Origin: Haemonchus contortus
Lineage: Eukaryota; Nematoda; Chromadorea; Rhabditida; Trichostrongylidae
Assembly: GCA_000469685.2 (NCBI GenBank)
Contig: LS997563.1
Coordinates: 26,159,397-26,223,396, forward strand
Reading direction: 5' to 3'
DNA: 64,000 bases
Shown here: positions 11,100 through 23,895 of the stretch, in pieces
How positions within the stretch are numbered: the first letter of the stretch is position 1
How the letters are laid out: each line of letters opens with the position of its first letter
The notes under the pieces: generated by a model
What the model was told of the DNA's origin: nothing
Seen by the model: only the letters and a program-made list of their open reading frames with translations
The model's database searches: none
Position numbers and translations under genes: made by a program

Positions 11100-13650
11100 C
11101 TTAATCATGATCAACCCGCTTCAGGCAGCAAAGAGCGTTTTCAAAGTGGAATAGTGACCACGGAAATTGGCGACCGAGTACGCTTCAATTTGGCCATTGT
11201 AACGCCTTGACATTGCTATTGGGAAGTACCAGTTTTGAAATTTGCTTCAGGATTCGTACAGCAGTAAGATTGGAACAGTCAGAATTTTCATCGATCAATC
11301 CAAAGCTTTGCTACAAACGTCCCGGTTATACCGGAAAGGTATTTTTGAGAATCAGCCAAGTCGTAACTGTTACTTGTAACGCTTGACGGGAAAGCAACAA
11401 ACAGAAAAAAAATAGAAACAAAGAAATAATAAGAGGAAAGAAAGAAAGAGGTCGATGAAGAGGTATGGTGGTCATCTCATAGTGAAAACAGTACAACGTC
11501 GTTTTGATATCGTGCAAGAAATGCAATCAGAGAGATAAGGACTTCCTTAATGAGTGTTGAACCGTTCTAAGAGGTAAAGTGCAAAAAAGCAAGTGATAAC
11601 TTTGTTCCACCAAGGAATTTCACCAGACGTGGACCTGGGGACCTTTCACCGGACTTGATCATTACCAACTCTAATTCGGAGCGTTTTCAAGAGTAAGAAG
11701 TCCTAGTTTACTCACAATAAAATCTAGCCGGTTCCAAAAAAAACCAAGAAGGCGATTCGGGAATTCGACTGATTGTAAGATGCCAGCCAAAATGTCTACG
11801 TAGATGGCATGAGGTGGCTCTTAATTCATGAAACTCGCTAATGAAAACTGGCAAGATCGGAGGAATGTGATTCATCGCCAAATGACTAAATCATAAGAAG
11901 GTCTAATTGGAATTTAAATGAAAGATTGCTTACAAAAGCAAATTCATTCTTTGCTCCAGGGTGGGAGTGAAGCAATTGTCGCAAAGTGATAGCTTCTTCG
12001 AATCCTAGCCGGGAAACGAAATGAACACCTCCGAAAGAGACTATGATGACTTCAGTGAGCCTCAAGATTATGTGTCCTAGTCTGTCATTGACTGTAGGGC
12101 CTTGGTCAAGATTTTACAGCTCTCTTGTCGTCTTCCCCGAAGCCTGGGAGTGAGAATATCAAGAATTCGCCTCCATGTAACGACCTTTCAGGTATTAGTT
12201 TAGTTCTGCATATGCTGTGTATATATTCCAAGACCGGTGTTGTAAATTAAATATTCTACCAATTCTAGTCGTGCACTTGGACACCTTCAAACCACCTTAA
12301 AATTGTCTTCCTGAACCTTTGCAGTAGGTGGGCTCCATTGACTGGGAATGTTTGGTCTTATTGTCGACGAAAATATAATAAGTTACGCTACCCACGCGCG
12401 TGGCACATCATTCTTTCTTTTCGGAAAGGGCGAGGGGAAGGGTCCTTCGATTTCATCGTCAACAGAGCTGGGTCGCGCTCACACGTCGCTGGCGGCGGTC
12501 ATCCCACGATTTGAAGATGGCTACATTCAGTTCAGTGAAGGGTCAACTATACCACGATCGACCTTCTCTTAACCTTGGCATGACCTCTGACTAGTACCTA
12601 TGATTTCTTCAGCCTCTCCAAGATTTCAAACTTTATAAAGCTAACGTTTTGGCAACTTTTCGGCGCAGACGTTACATTCTGGGTGGACAATCTATCGTTC
12701 GAACTGTTCTCCCTTGCTGACCTTTACGTGCAAGACAGCGTGCATTGGTGGTGAGGCGGTCCGGCACGTTTCTATAATAGTTGGCAATGATCTGCAACTC
12801 TCTGTTTTATATTCGTTTCTTGATTTCTTTACTTTCTACGTGGGAGAGAACAGCGCATGCCCTAATCCATTCCGCCTCTGCTCCTTCTGCAGCAGACCTG
12901 TAGCAAGTTGACCATTTCAGGTGGTTAAACTCGAGAAGAGGGCCATGTTAGATATAATGACATGGTCTCTCTTTCGAGCTTTACACCTGTTATCGTGACC
13001 GAACAGCGAAGCGGAACCTGTGAGATTCCACTAGAAAGACTGTTTTTTTACTCCATCTAATTCTTCTGCAAAAGCATGTTCTTCGAAATAGTATACGCTT
13101 CAGAAACCCTCTCTCTTTCTCATATCATATAAGAATGAAAGTAATATTTTGTTATATTTTCTCAATTTTCAAAGGCACTCCAAAATTCATCCAGATAACC
13201 GTGCATGAGGGATTAATCCAAATCGGCGAACCTCCTAAAGACCTCACAAGGCAATCTTGAGATCGTGAGGCGATACGACTTGCCGCTACGATGATAGAAT
13301 CGAAGCGCACCCAGGTTGGCCTCACACCCCAACATTTCGACAATTGATACCTACGCAGGTCGAGTCTTAACTTCCAACTTGATCCAGGATATTTTATGGC
13401 TGGAGTGATTTTTATCTCAGAAACTGTTCGAGAAAAAAGATTGAGCAATTTGCAAGAAGAAAAGCGCAAAGCGCTTTGCATTGTCCAAGCACACACCCAA
13501 GTCTTTACTGAGGTGGTAAGGCTCATTCTACTTCTTGAATTACAACATCATTAAAGTGACGCTAAAACCGTTCAGGAGCCTTTCAGTCAGTTTTGCGGAA
13601 TACTCTTTGCCACTCCTTTATTCCTTTATTATTCTTTCATTCCTAATCAG
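11100..13650. other. No confidently supported gene
   Basis: Two notable open frames lie here: a 74-codon plus-strand frame at 12348 and a 124-codon minus-strand frame at 13526-13152 (ending VPLKIEKI). The second is unusually long but shows no splice or domain support, and it abuts a SINE, so it may be repeat-derived. Confidence 0.4.
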
Positions 13651-13920
13651 GCTTATGGTTTCGAATTCCGGGTCGATATCCACCGAACCAATCATACCTT
13701 GCATCCTTCCGAGGTCAGTTCAATGGTATCAGATCGTATGAGGGGATAAAAGCACTGATTAAACATCGGCTGGCCATCGCAAGTCATTGTGAAGGCCCCA
13801 GAAGCACACAGAAGGCCTAGAAGGCCACAACTATTCTGAACGAAAGTCGAATGATGTGGGGGGGGGGGGAAGTGCATCCCTCAGATGAGATTAATTAATG
13901 TCCAAAACTTCTTCTTTTAT
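13651..13920 (+). repeat. tRNA-derived SINE with an internal poly-G run
   Basis: Box B-like GGTTTCGAATTCC, then the ATAAAAGCACTGA, CGGCTGGCCATCGCAAGTCA and GAGATTAATTAATG body blocks. A run of about a dozen G near 13858 replaces the usual short G tract of the body. Diverged copy. Confidence 0.8.
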
Positions 13921-15339
13921 TTACTTTTTTCGTTTATTTATTCGCGCCTAAAGCAGAATTGGATAGCACTCGTTTAGGAATCCACCTTTTTCAAACGCAT
14001 GAAGAAATATGAGTATCTGAAAATTCGGCTGTTATCATGCGTTCGGCCTCTAGTTTGTGTTGTTTTCCTCATGTCTCAAACGCGCCGCTGAATAGAATGC
14101 AGAAATACCTGTAACATTCATCTGTCGTCACAAAAGTTACGCAGATCCCAAAAATTCTGATACCTGGAGAGAGTAGCACCGGCTCGCACTAAGGATTTTG
14201 GGTCATCATAGGTACCTTCAGTAAAGATCTTGTTTCTATTCAGCAGCAAGACCTTAGAGAAAGTTGTTCCGTAAGAGTTGGTTAAAGTTGGTCCCTCTCA
14301 TGAGCATGGTTTTCATAAAGGACAGGAGACGAATTGAATTGATCATACTAGTTACTACACCAAAAAATATGCAGGATTGCTTCACCAGCTAACAGGAATC
14401 CGAAATTTGGCCCAAAGTATGTATCGAAAGCATGAGGTAAGCCAAACCAGTAATACAGAGAATGTAATACGCTACTTTACCTTTTCGCGGTAACGAAGAG
14501 AAGCTGGCCAAATCATCACACGTAGACGAACTCGTCGTCCTCGAATTGTTCCAAGATCTCAAATAATCACATCTATTAATACACTACTTTTTTCTGTTCA
14601 ATTGACCTTTTTTTCTCAATAAGATTTCTAGAGATCGAAGTATAACATCTGCTGTCATGGAATATTTTGCTCGATTCGAAACTGGTGTATCGTAGGTTTG
14701 GGGTATTCATACGTAATGGGATAAATGGAGGTGTCTGGGATGCGGACAAACTAACCTGTTCTATTTCACACAGGCAAGAACACGCAGAAAAAATCTGTTC
14801 GAATGCCCGAAAAAATCGCGGTGGTACAATCGTCAATCAAAGCTAGCAAACTTGATATCGGAGATTCAGTTCCTTCCCCTTCCTTTCATTCGCACCTTTT
14901 CTTCAAATCGTAACCTCGTATATAGTCGCGGCCGCACACGGAGCACATTCTTTGCTCAAAATGCGATCAGACTACTGTAGCCTCGATTTGTGCGCCATCT
15001 TCAAGGGAATTATCGAAATATCATAATTTCATACCCACAGTCGACTCCTTCTAGTATGCTCGGAATGACATGCACTGCTTTGACATTCTTTATCACGCTG
15101 TCCAAGTACTTCTATACAGGATTCTGGCAAGCACGAAGAAAAAGAAATTTCTACGCCCTTTGTCTACAGAGTTTCTCAAAAAAGCATCTAGCTCTCATTT
15201 CGCCATAGTTCAGCCAAGCTCTAGCGAATTCTACAGCGAACTCTTCTTAGGTTCGTGTTTTTTTGGTCAAGCTCTTCTGCTTCCCCGTTTCAGGACCGCG
15301 CAATTTCCTATTCCTGTGCTCACGTTTCACTCGAAAACC

Positions 15340-15873
15340 TTATTGCCGCACTGCCAGAATAACCTTCGCTGTACTATTCTTGGTCTGTTTAACCGGTCTT
15401 CGGAAATTTGTAGGATCACCTCCCATTGCATTTCGTTGGAGGTTATCCTTCTCTGCTATGTACGCTCTCATTTGCTCGGTTTTTGCTCCTATTTTCTTAA
15501 GCAGATTTATGGCAATATCTGCCTTGGCAAAGGAGGTCTCTGTCTGCGTAGCCACTTCTTCTTTCGCTTTTACGGCGACCAACTAACAACATATGAAAAA
15601 GTAGAATGCTCAATCATTTCTCGCAATTTCATTCGAAAAAAGCATCGTACATACATGAAAAACAGACGCGATATTCGTATTTGCTTCCCAGAACACGTCG
15701 GTTTGATGTCTCGAAGTAAATTGCTACTTTACTCATAATAGGATTTTCTTCGAGTGAAAATGGTCTTTTTTATCATGACTTCTTGTTCACACGTACGACG
15801 CCCACATATCCAGCAAAAGAAACAGTAAAAGGTGTACAGCATGAAATGGAAAAAGCTATTTCCACTGGTTGCC
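15340..15873 (-). CDS. Three 3' exons of an unrecognised protein with a helical C-terminus
   Basis: Exons 15873-15797 (phase 1 to 0, donor GTC|GTACGT), 15723-15655 (phase 0 to 0, donor CAT|GTATGT) and 15582-15340 (acceptor TTGTTAG, stop TAA) join in phase across introns of 73 and 72 bp. The reading contains TPFTVSFAGYVGV, then QFTSRHQTDVFWEANTNIAS, then a Lys/Glu/Ala-rich helical stretch (VKAKEEVATQTETS, INLLKKIGAKTEQMRAYIAE) and a basic end. A possible upstream exon (DVPVIYTGEALNTSDNCKEM, about 16100-15930) does not join in phase. The plus strand is also open for 222 codons (15070-15738), but that reading is Phe/Leu/Ser/Cys-rich, as expected of an antisense frame. Confidence 0.4.
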
Positions 15874-16120
15874 CTGCTTACTACGTACGTTAAAAATATG
15901 GGTTTTAGTTTGGTGAGTAGTGCATACGTGAGCTTTTTCTGACAGTTTCTTTCACGGGTTTCTGGACACCCTTTCGAGCATCTCCTTGCAATTATCCGAG
16001 GTATTAAGCGCTTCCCCCGTATATATCACAGGGACGTCCGTCTTGCTCGATTCATATATTATTTCAGCTCTTGAGTATTCATTATCACAAATAAAGTTGG
16101 GTAGTACTATATATCATATA

Positions 16121-16386
16121 TCACACGCACGGTCAGGGGTTCGAATCCCGGATCGATGCCCGCCTAGGCCAACCAAGCCTTCCATCACTCCGGGGTCGGT
16201 GAATTGGTACCAGACTCGCCTGGGAGGATAAAAGCACTGACTTGTACATCGGCTGGCCACCGCAAGTCACTGTATAGGCCACATACGCACTCATTACGCC
16301 ACTACGATTCAGAATGGAAGTCGAGTGTGGGGACGCATCCCTCAGACGGGATTGATTGACGCCAAAAACTTTATCCTTTATCCTTT
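16121..16386 (+). repeat. tRNA-derived SINE, 5'-truncated young copy
   Basis: Near-identical to the copy at 2017 (about 5% differences by eye), with a perfect box B (GGTTCGAATCC). It starts at the same truncated point and ends AAAAACTTTATCC followed by a second TTTATCC, a slipped tail. Confidence 0.88.
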
Positions 16387-16389
16387 GAG

Positions 16390-17960
16390 GTTGAGTAGTG
16401 ACGTTTTTTCTTTTATGAGCCTTGAAAACTCACGGTAAGGGCAAATGAACACGCCAACTCCGACAAGCCTCGACATAAACACGTATCAACATAGCTCTAG
16501 CGTTAGGACAGAATTTGCATCCTCTAGGAGAACTAACCAATTACGGTAGCTTCCATGCAGGAGTGGGAGATGATTATTGTTACATCCTTGTGGGTATATT
16601 CATACACCATTCATGAACACGAGCAGTAGTGAGTTGAATCGTAATCAGAGCTTACCAGTCATTCCAGGTCCATGGAACGCTGAACAGAAAGACAGGAAGA
16701 ATCACGAATCAGGAACAAAGTTAGAAATTAGACGTAGTGGACAAATCGGTCATGAGGAACTGTGGCTCGGATACTATTCGAGGAAAAACCGCCTGTTCAA
16801 ATAGTTCGCTTCACTGTTTCGATCACAATGATCCGTCAATTGTTTCGTGGGCGCAGCAGCAACACAGCAACGCAAAAAGCACAAACCAGCGCTGAGCGTT
16901 CCGCGATATAATGTTCTAATCTTGAAAAATAAACTTGGGCATGTATTCGAGACACCCAGAATCCATTGAAGTGTCGTCTTTTTGAAATCATCTTCTGTTG
17001 CCGCTTGTGTTAGGACAAAGGCCTACAGATACAGCGACGAATCACCGAATGGTACGGAGGAATGGAAATCTAATGGATGCCAACCTGCCCAAGATCTTTG
17101 CTTCCACAGTTCATTTCTAAATGCACATACATATCTGAACTAGTTTCCCTGCCGAATTCCGAAGAGGTTGACTACAAGTCTGTTTTGGTTCACTTCACTC
17201 CAATCGAGAGGTAAAAGAAGGCTTTCAAACGAGATGGATCTCCTAACTGATCTCCATCAGAGATTCTGTAGCATTCTTTTTCTTGTAAGGGGTCTTCTTT
17301 GAAAGTCATGGCGCATTAGTGGTTCGGGATTGTCATTTCTTCATTGCGGTACAGTAATCACTTTGGTTTCGTTACCATTGCAAGAGAGCTAGTAGTGAAC
17401 TGAACTCCTATAGACAAGTGCGGCGCAAATGAATTGGTAGGAGTAGGAGAAGAGAGCTGATATCCGTAAATTCTGTTTTTCAATCTTTTTATAATTCATT
17501 CTTGTTTGGAGACCCTCATTTGCTACAAGTAGTGACTGAACTGTGTCGACCTTTACATCTTGGAAATATATCCAGAGAAGCTTTAAGCTAGGTAGTACAG
17601 GAGCCAGCTGAACCCCTCATTTTTCTAATTAAAGGGCTGCTAAACTGTTAGCGATAGTGAGCTATAGCATTTTATTTTGTGATTAATCTGGTCCAGCAGA
17701 AGATTTGTAACAGCGCACCTCTTTGACCTTTTAAAGGAAAGCGAGTAAATGAATAGAGATAACCAACCACCCCGAACTATCAATTAAATGTAACTTGCCA
17801 TCCAATGAATCTTATTGATATTTTCCGAACTTATGCTCCAGGTTGATGGCAGTGCATCATAATAGTGTGATCGGAAAGCATCTGAGCAATTTTCGCGAAA
17901 GTGCCAAACTGTTTTAGGACCATACTTAAGTGCAAATCATATCAGTTATGGTATCGCAGT
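16390..17960. other. No supported gene
   Basis: Only a short polar plus-strand frame (16577-16804) stands out. No splice pair or repeat family supports it. Confidence 0.4.
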
Positions 17961-17966
17961 TATTGA

Positions 17967-18040
17967 TCCGAAAAGCAGGATCGCCTAGTGGTTAACAGTG
18001 TAGGCTCATGTCTTCCCTCAGGAAAAATCATGGAATTGGT
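17967..18040 (+). repeat. Degenerate tRNA-like sequence (SINE or tRNA relic)
   Basis: GATCGCCTAGTGGTTAACAG resembles box A and the D-arm of a tRNA or tRNA-headed SINE. A poor box B-like GGAATTGGTCCC follows at the expected distance, and A-rich repeats (TTGCAAAAA) come after. No cloverleaf closes cleanly, so it is not called as a tRNA gene. Confidence 0.35.
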
Positions 18041-18365
18041 CCCTGATTTGCAAAAACCATGATTTGCAAAAAAAATTGCAAAAATGGTGTCGGTACTAGC
18101 GTCAAGCTTAGGTTGACAGATGACGAAACCCAGTCACCAATAATATGTCCAAAATTTTAAAAGTGTTCAATAATCAAGCCAGGGCGTCACTTAAGAGTGA
18201 CGCACAGGACCAAGCCAGTGTTCTGTGGACACTACCCAAGGGCAACTGTATACTAGGCGACTTCCATAGCAGCCCTCAAAACCCTGGTTCTGCTGCAAAG
18301 GTCCAGCGGTCAAATCATACTGTGAGAATAGACTGGCACGAGGGGTACTAGGTAATGATATTCTT

Positions 18366-18692
18366 ATGCACGCGTCGCAAGTTGGCAGCTCCGATTCTGT
18401 AGAAGACAAGTTCTACCTGAGCTTCGACGGTGCTATCAAATTACTTCTGGGAGAGCCACTTCACCAAAGAGGGTATCTGATTGTCCACGTTGAAATTAAA
18501 GGGAGAGGCCTAGAAATGGTTCAAAGGGATAGAGAAATAGGAGCAGAACAAAAGAAGAGGAAGAGTCCTCGAACTAGCAACAACCCGCGACTTGGAAGTC
18601 CGCAGCACCTTCTCCGCAAATATTTTTTTGGAAAGGATAGAAACTACGGGAGCGGAGAGAAGCTACCGGATGTAAAAAAACAGCCTAAATAA
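18366..18692 (+). CDS. Open frame of 108 aa, unrecognised
   Basis: ATG to TAA frame with natural composition: SSDSVEDKFYLSFDGAIKLL, LHQRGYLIVHVEIKGRG, then a Lys/Arg-rich tail. A GTTGGCAG before CTCC could instead be an acceptor. The frame just upstream (18145-18351, MSKILKVFNNQARAS...) ends at TAG|GTAATG but does not join it in phase. Nothing identifies the family. Confidence 0.25.
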   Translation: MHASQVGSSDSVEDKFYLSFDGAIKLLLGEPLHQRGYLIVHVEIKGRGLEMVQRDREIGAEQKKRKSPRTSNNPRLGSPQHLLRKYFFGKDRNYGSGEKLPDVKKQPK

Positions 18693-19618
18693 AATGTGAC
18701 TGCGCACATCTCTCGGTAATCAGACCCATCGAGTTTGCCAAAAAGTTATGAATAACAGCAGAGCGGGGCCCATTGCTGGAAGGCGCGTGAGCCAAAAAGA
18801 TGAATTCGTACCGAAGATACTGGAAGCCGTGCAAGTGAAACGCTGGGAGATGGATTCTAATGAGACAAGGAAGCGTGGTTCTGAACTAATGAAGTCGAGT
18901 AGCGAGTTGTGAAGCAGAAGGAAGGGTCCACAAGCGCTGGCAAGAGACGCGAGGTCTGAGACCGTACGGAATCACAGTAAATAACTCTTTGACACCAGAG
19001 GATATGTTGAGGGTTTTCTATATTTCCGAGCAATATTTGTGTTTTCTTTACGAATTTGTGATACTGAGCTTCCATCAGCATGCATAACTGCATGCACTAC
19101 AGCCAATTTTGCTTTTATTACAAAATTCTGGTACAGTACGAGGATTCTACAGATTGCTCTAATTTCCTTCTTTCTTTAAAGATACCGGAAATGTGGAGTA
19201 GTAATTAATAAGGTTGGCAGCAACGAATTTTCACTGAAATAAGTATTGTTCAAAAGGATATCTACTGTCCTTGAAAGGACTACAAAACGTCCAAAACAGT
19301 ATAGCAGTGCATAACGAATTCCACTACGAAACACCTCTTTCGTGTAATCATGTGGAGAAAACTAGAGGTCAGAATTACAGCATTATACGAGTGTTTTTTT
19401 AATTACTATGTATGTATAGCAATTTTGCCACGAAACTTTCCTTTCCGTAAATCAGTAGCTCTTCCGAACAAAAATAAACGGCCTCGCATAATCCCCTTCG
19501 AAGTTTCATTATTACCCCCTTTGCCATAACAATTTGAAATCGCCCACTTCCTTCGCCGTATACGCCGGCACATTCCGTAGAAGATGATTGCAGCGTTCGA
19601 ATGCTGATTAGACCATAC

Positions 19619-20115
19619 ACTAACCAGGGAGGGGTAGTCTACTTACCGTGGGACTTTGAATGGAGACCCAGATAAATCGATAGAGTTTTGAATGCTGTTT
19701 ACGAAAATGGAAATTAAAACTGCAAAATGATTCTCCTTGAAAAGTTATGGGAGCCCGAATTTTGCTCGACAGCAGTATCAATTGGAAAGCGAACTCGTCG
19801 CTTCCATATCTACCGCCCACGTGATCTAGTGGTGGTGGTCTCGTTTCGTGGGCGTAAAATTAGGGATCGCTTCCCGCCATTGTCCGCACTTTTGCAAAGT
19901 GTTTTTTCATTTTATCAAAGGCTCTCTAAACTTTTCTGATATTTCTTTAGACAATTGATACTACTGTCGAGCAAAATTCGGGCCCTCATAACTTTTTAAG
20001 GAGAATCATTTTGCAGTTTTAATTTCCATTTTCGTAAACAGCATTCAAAACTCTATCGATTTATCTGGGTCCCCATTTAAAGTCCCACGGTAAGTAGACT
20101 ACCTCTACCTAGTAA
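19619..20115. mobile_element. Foldback MITE with about 160-bp inverted arms
   Basis: GGTAGTCTACTTACCGTGGG at the left is repeated inverted at the right. The arms extend through AAATCGATAGAG, TGCAAAATGATTCTCCTT and TTTTGCTCGACAG to TATCAATTG, leaving a unique loop of about 170 bp (19783-19950). The arms are about 95% alike by eye. There is no coding capacity in the loop. Confidence 0.88.
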
Positions 20116-20742
20116 GTTGCTGGATCAGCCGACGTACAAAACAAAACTGTACCGATCCCAGACGCATCTGGTCCCACATAGCCTACTACGAACGGATGTA
20201 AGACTTTTTTAGGACAGCTAGAACTTTAATCCTCTCCATCTCAACTATCGACTGACCCACATCAAACTACGAAATATCCTAAATCATAGAGGGTTTATTT
20301 TGCAGAGGAAACCGGATATGAAAGAGTGCATTGCACAATGGGTTGTGCGAATCGAATGAGTAGATTTTCTCGAAAATGTTGCAGTTCCTCGCGTGTGATT
20401 TGAATCGAGATTTGCCCTATGATGCCCTCGATCTGATGTTACCAAAGCGTCAGTTGCTAAACAAAAAATTGCTTGATTGAAACAATCAAAGACTAAGGGG
20501 AACTCTGAGGAAAAAAGTGAAGGGGGTGCCGAAATCTAGTAATCTGAAGGTCTGATCGGACCGAAGAGTGCCGAATAATAATGATAATAAGACATTCCAA
20601 TAAAGTTTCAGCACCATTGACACATTTCGAATGATTCATTATGGTTTTGTGTTACCACTTCATTTCATGTGGACGGTATGACCTGAACAGACTTCATCTG
20701 AAAAATTATACGATCAATCACCTATCGGATAATCTAATTCTC

Positions 20743-21030
20743 TCATGACGTGAGCATTAATGGCGACAATCTCTTCTTGAGCTTTGTGTGGTAGATAGTC
20801 TCCAATCTACAATCTGTACTATCTCTGCTAGAACCGGGTGTGCTTTGACTTTCCGAACCCGAAGCTACAGTAGCCCGCAGCGATGGTCCTCGGGGTGTGG
20901 TGGTGCGGTTGATTGGGAATGGTTGCATCGCGGCGGAGGCGACGTCTCGCACGAAGGAATTTAGCAAAATGAAGAGCGGCAGGACTGTATTACGAGGTAC
21001 AAAAGGAGTCGTACTCTCCACTATACGCAT
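20743..21030 (-). CDS. Small ORF, 95 aa, possible secreted or anchored protein
   Basis: ATG to TGA, GC-richer than its surroundings. A hydrophobic stretch TVLPLFILLNSFVRD near residue 15 is followed by polar, Thr/Ser/Pro-rich sequence and a basic end (HTKLKKRLSPLMLTS). An in-frame TGA lies just upstream and no AG separates it from the ATG, so the start is probably the one given if the ORF is real. Family not recognised. Confidence 0.25.
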   Translation of the reverse strand: MRIVESTTPFVPRNTVLPLFILLNSFVRDVASAAMQPFPINRTTTPRGPSLRATVASGSESQSTPGSSRDSTDCRLETIYHTKLKKRLSPLMLTS

Positions 21031-22029
21031 GAATTTGATTATTGGGTTCCGGTATTTTCACAGTGTATTACGTTTGACTATGGTAAAAGGTGTAGAACCA
21101 ACCTGAGAACACTTTTTTCCATTTGAGCCAACTTACAAAGTATTCTTCTTATATAATCCGGTAGTGTACCTGTTGGTGTGTTTGTGTATTTGTGTGTTTG
21201 TCTGACCAGAAATTCATGACTCCAGTCCCACTGGACCTAGACAATTCAAATTCGGCAGGTGTACAGTAAACAGGAGGCGAATACTCGTGATACGTGGAAG
21301 GGCAAGGCTGAGCGCGGGGTGGAGCAATGCGGTGTGGAGCATGCGTTAAATGAGTGTAATCGCAGTGAAATCGCTCACTTATGTTGAAAAAAAGATATGA
21401 ACCAATTAACTCAAATATACATGAGTTGAGTAGAACTCCGCTCATGGCGGGCGAGGCGCTCACGAAGTGTGTCGGGCGTCTGTTCAGCTAAAAATTTTAT
21501 TTCCTGTTCTACTGTTTCAGAGCATAAAGATTCGGATGGGACGAAGGCGACAGGCTGTTTTACACGAAAAAGAGGAGCGTTAGCCGGGCAATCACACTGT
21601 GATCATAAACCCGACTCTTAGCTCGTCGTCCATTTTTCACCTAAATAGTAAACTTAAGCAATTTGATCTGAAATACATGAAAAAACTTCCATTACAGCTT
21701 CTTCTGAGAAATGCAACAATCATAAGATCATTTTCTCAACAATCCCAACAGAAGGTACGCAGGTGGTGTTTTTGAATTCAAATCAAAAAATCATTGGGAC
21801 AATAACAGCCGATCATTTCTGAAGTAAAGCACGCAGAGGAGACACAAGTTCAGCCAGCAATCAGAAGCTGTGCATGTCGCCGTGTTCCACTGGGTCGGAA
21901 TTATGCCACTTCGGCATCACACTTGTTCTTCGATGAGGTAACATTCCTATGGCCTGTAACCCACCAGCTCAGCAATGTCTGGTAGGCTGTTTCGCGCTCA
22001 TATGTGCAAACACGCATACTTAACTCTTT

Positions 22030-22459
22030 GACGGCAGGCGGCTCAACGGTGAGCCGCGGCTTTTGATCGCTTCAGACATTTTGTCGCTTTGATCGACGAA
22101 TCCCACAACTTCGCTGTAATCTTCGACGACTTGCGGTTTCCGTTAGGAGTTATGGACTCTTCGTGTCTCGTGGAGATCATGAACAGATCGCGTTTACCCT
22201 CCCATTTCGAAACCGATACTCCGTTCTGATTTTGCTGATAGTACACTTGCACTTCTTTCAACTTCCTGTCCTTGACTTTTGTTGGTATTCCTTCCCGATT
22301 TTTCTCAAAGTCCCGAACAAGTGGGTCCCGAACATATAACATGCGTTCTTTCAAGGTACACAGAAAGGAATCGAGGAAGCAAACAGGATTCCCCACAAGG
22401 TGGCGTCCGTACACGACCTGTAATGTAATGTTCGCGTAAACACCCACTTTGATAAACAT
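22030..22459 (-). pseudogene. piggyBac-like transposase relic (C-terminal part)
   Basis: The reading contains the hallmark block of the piggyBac DDE family (DDE_Tnp_1_7): a basic NREGIPTKVKDRKLKEVQVY segment, then GVSVSKWEGKRDLFMISTRH, matching the KWxDxRDVxxLSTxH pattern. About 30 codons later the family's next motif (DYSEVVGFVDQSDKMSE) appears in another frame, showing a frameshift. The N-terminal catalytic region is not readable in a single frame. It is an immobile fragment. No TTAA-flanked ends could be assigned. Confidence 0.75.
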
Positions 22460-22841
22460 GAACCTTTGTAAGGCTCTTGTGAACTTCCCATACTTCCTGC
22501 ATCACTTGCAGCAATAGAAAAACCTCCCCTGGTCGTGGTTGCTGAATGGTATAACACAGGGCTGCCCTTGACTAAATTATACGAATATGACTGCAACAAA
22601 AACTGCTCCTCAGTATCCTGATTACATACCTGGTATAGAATATATCAGCGTTTAATGTTTACCGTACTCCGAAGTTTCCACGATTGCAGGATTCCATAAT
22701 AAATCAAGGCTCTAGTTCCTGATGTTCAAAATTGAAAAAGTAGCACACTCACACAATGTCTGCTGTCAGTCCATAGAGGAAGTGTGTACGGATTGGGAGG
22801 TCGACGACTGTGTCCTCTCTTTACAAGATGCTGAACTTCGG

Positions 22842-23895
22842 ATTGAGGAGAGAGAGGAATGTGAAGCCAGAGCCATTCGTATCGCCTAGACGCTCATTTG
22901 AATTAAATTCAATTCAAAAATTCTTCTCATCCGATAAAAGAACATATGTTGGGATGCCTGATAATGCAGCTGCTGAAATCGAGAATATTCCAAGTGTTTC
23001 GCGCCCATTTCGTAATGCAATTCATTATCAGTCAATAACTGCCAACTCACTGTCACGAATGGTGACTGTCGAATGGTGGTGACCTGTCGACCGCTATATT
23101 TTGTGTTAGAGGTAGCGCTAAAATTTTTAGCTTCTCTTGTTCATGTCATAATAGTTCATGAGGAATAGCACCTCCACACCCACGATGATTTTTCACCATG
23201 GTCGCTTCATGGGAGCCCCAGAGAAGGCTGTTATTTTCTTCGACGAAATGCATGGTAAGCCAACAGTCATCCTGGGTTACTTTCTACTTTGGTTTCATTC
23301 CCGAAGATAATAATCAACAATCGATGCAGAATGGTAATCATGTCAATTTGGCAAGAAAACGCCTAATTTGGATGAGTGTGAAAAATGCTTGTACGGTCTA
23401 CTGAACACACACACACATACAAACAAGGCATAAGTCACTTAATTTGATTCATGATAAAGAAAAGTATAAGACTCTGGACCTGCACCAACTTTTAAATCTG
23501 ACACACCAGGTCAAAGACACGTTAAACATCCAACAAAACAATCAGTAACAACGGACACTGGCGTTATGAACAGCAGACAAAAATTAAGATGCAAAAGCGA
23601 AGCAAAAGCTTGATAATCGACAATTTCCGAACAAACAGTGAGGTAAAAGCCGGCTGACCACCAGAACACAGCAAAGCAAATGCAACACTAGCAAAGCAAC
23701 TTAAAGGACTCGCTATTACTCAGTAACTCTGCCAATGCGAATACTACCCTCCTCCATCAAGTCGCATGGTACAGGAGTCACACGTTTTCAGTCAGAACTT
23801 CAACTTATGCAGAATCGCTAGATGAATATTAAATTAACATTTTATCCTATTCATCCTAAATCATAGACATTACAAATCGCATTAATGTTATATTG
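22842..23895. repeat. 1 kb dispersed repeat, copy 1
   Basis: Pairs with 28280-29240 in the same orientation. Shared landmarks are AATTCTTCTCA, GCAGCTGCTG, CCATTTCGTAATGCAAT, GAAGCCCAGAGAAGG-like, ACAGCAAAGCAA and ATTTTATCC. A short stretch (NAAAEIENIP) reads alike in both copies, hinting at decayed coding sequence. Terminal repeats were not found. Confidence 0.7.
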
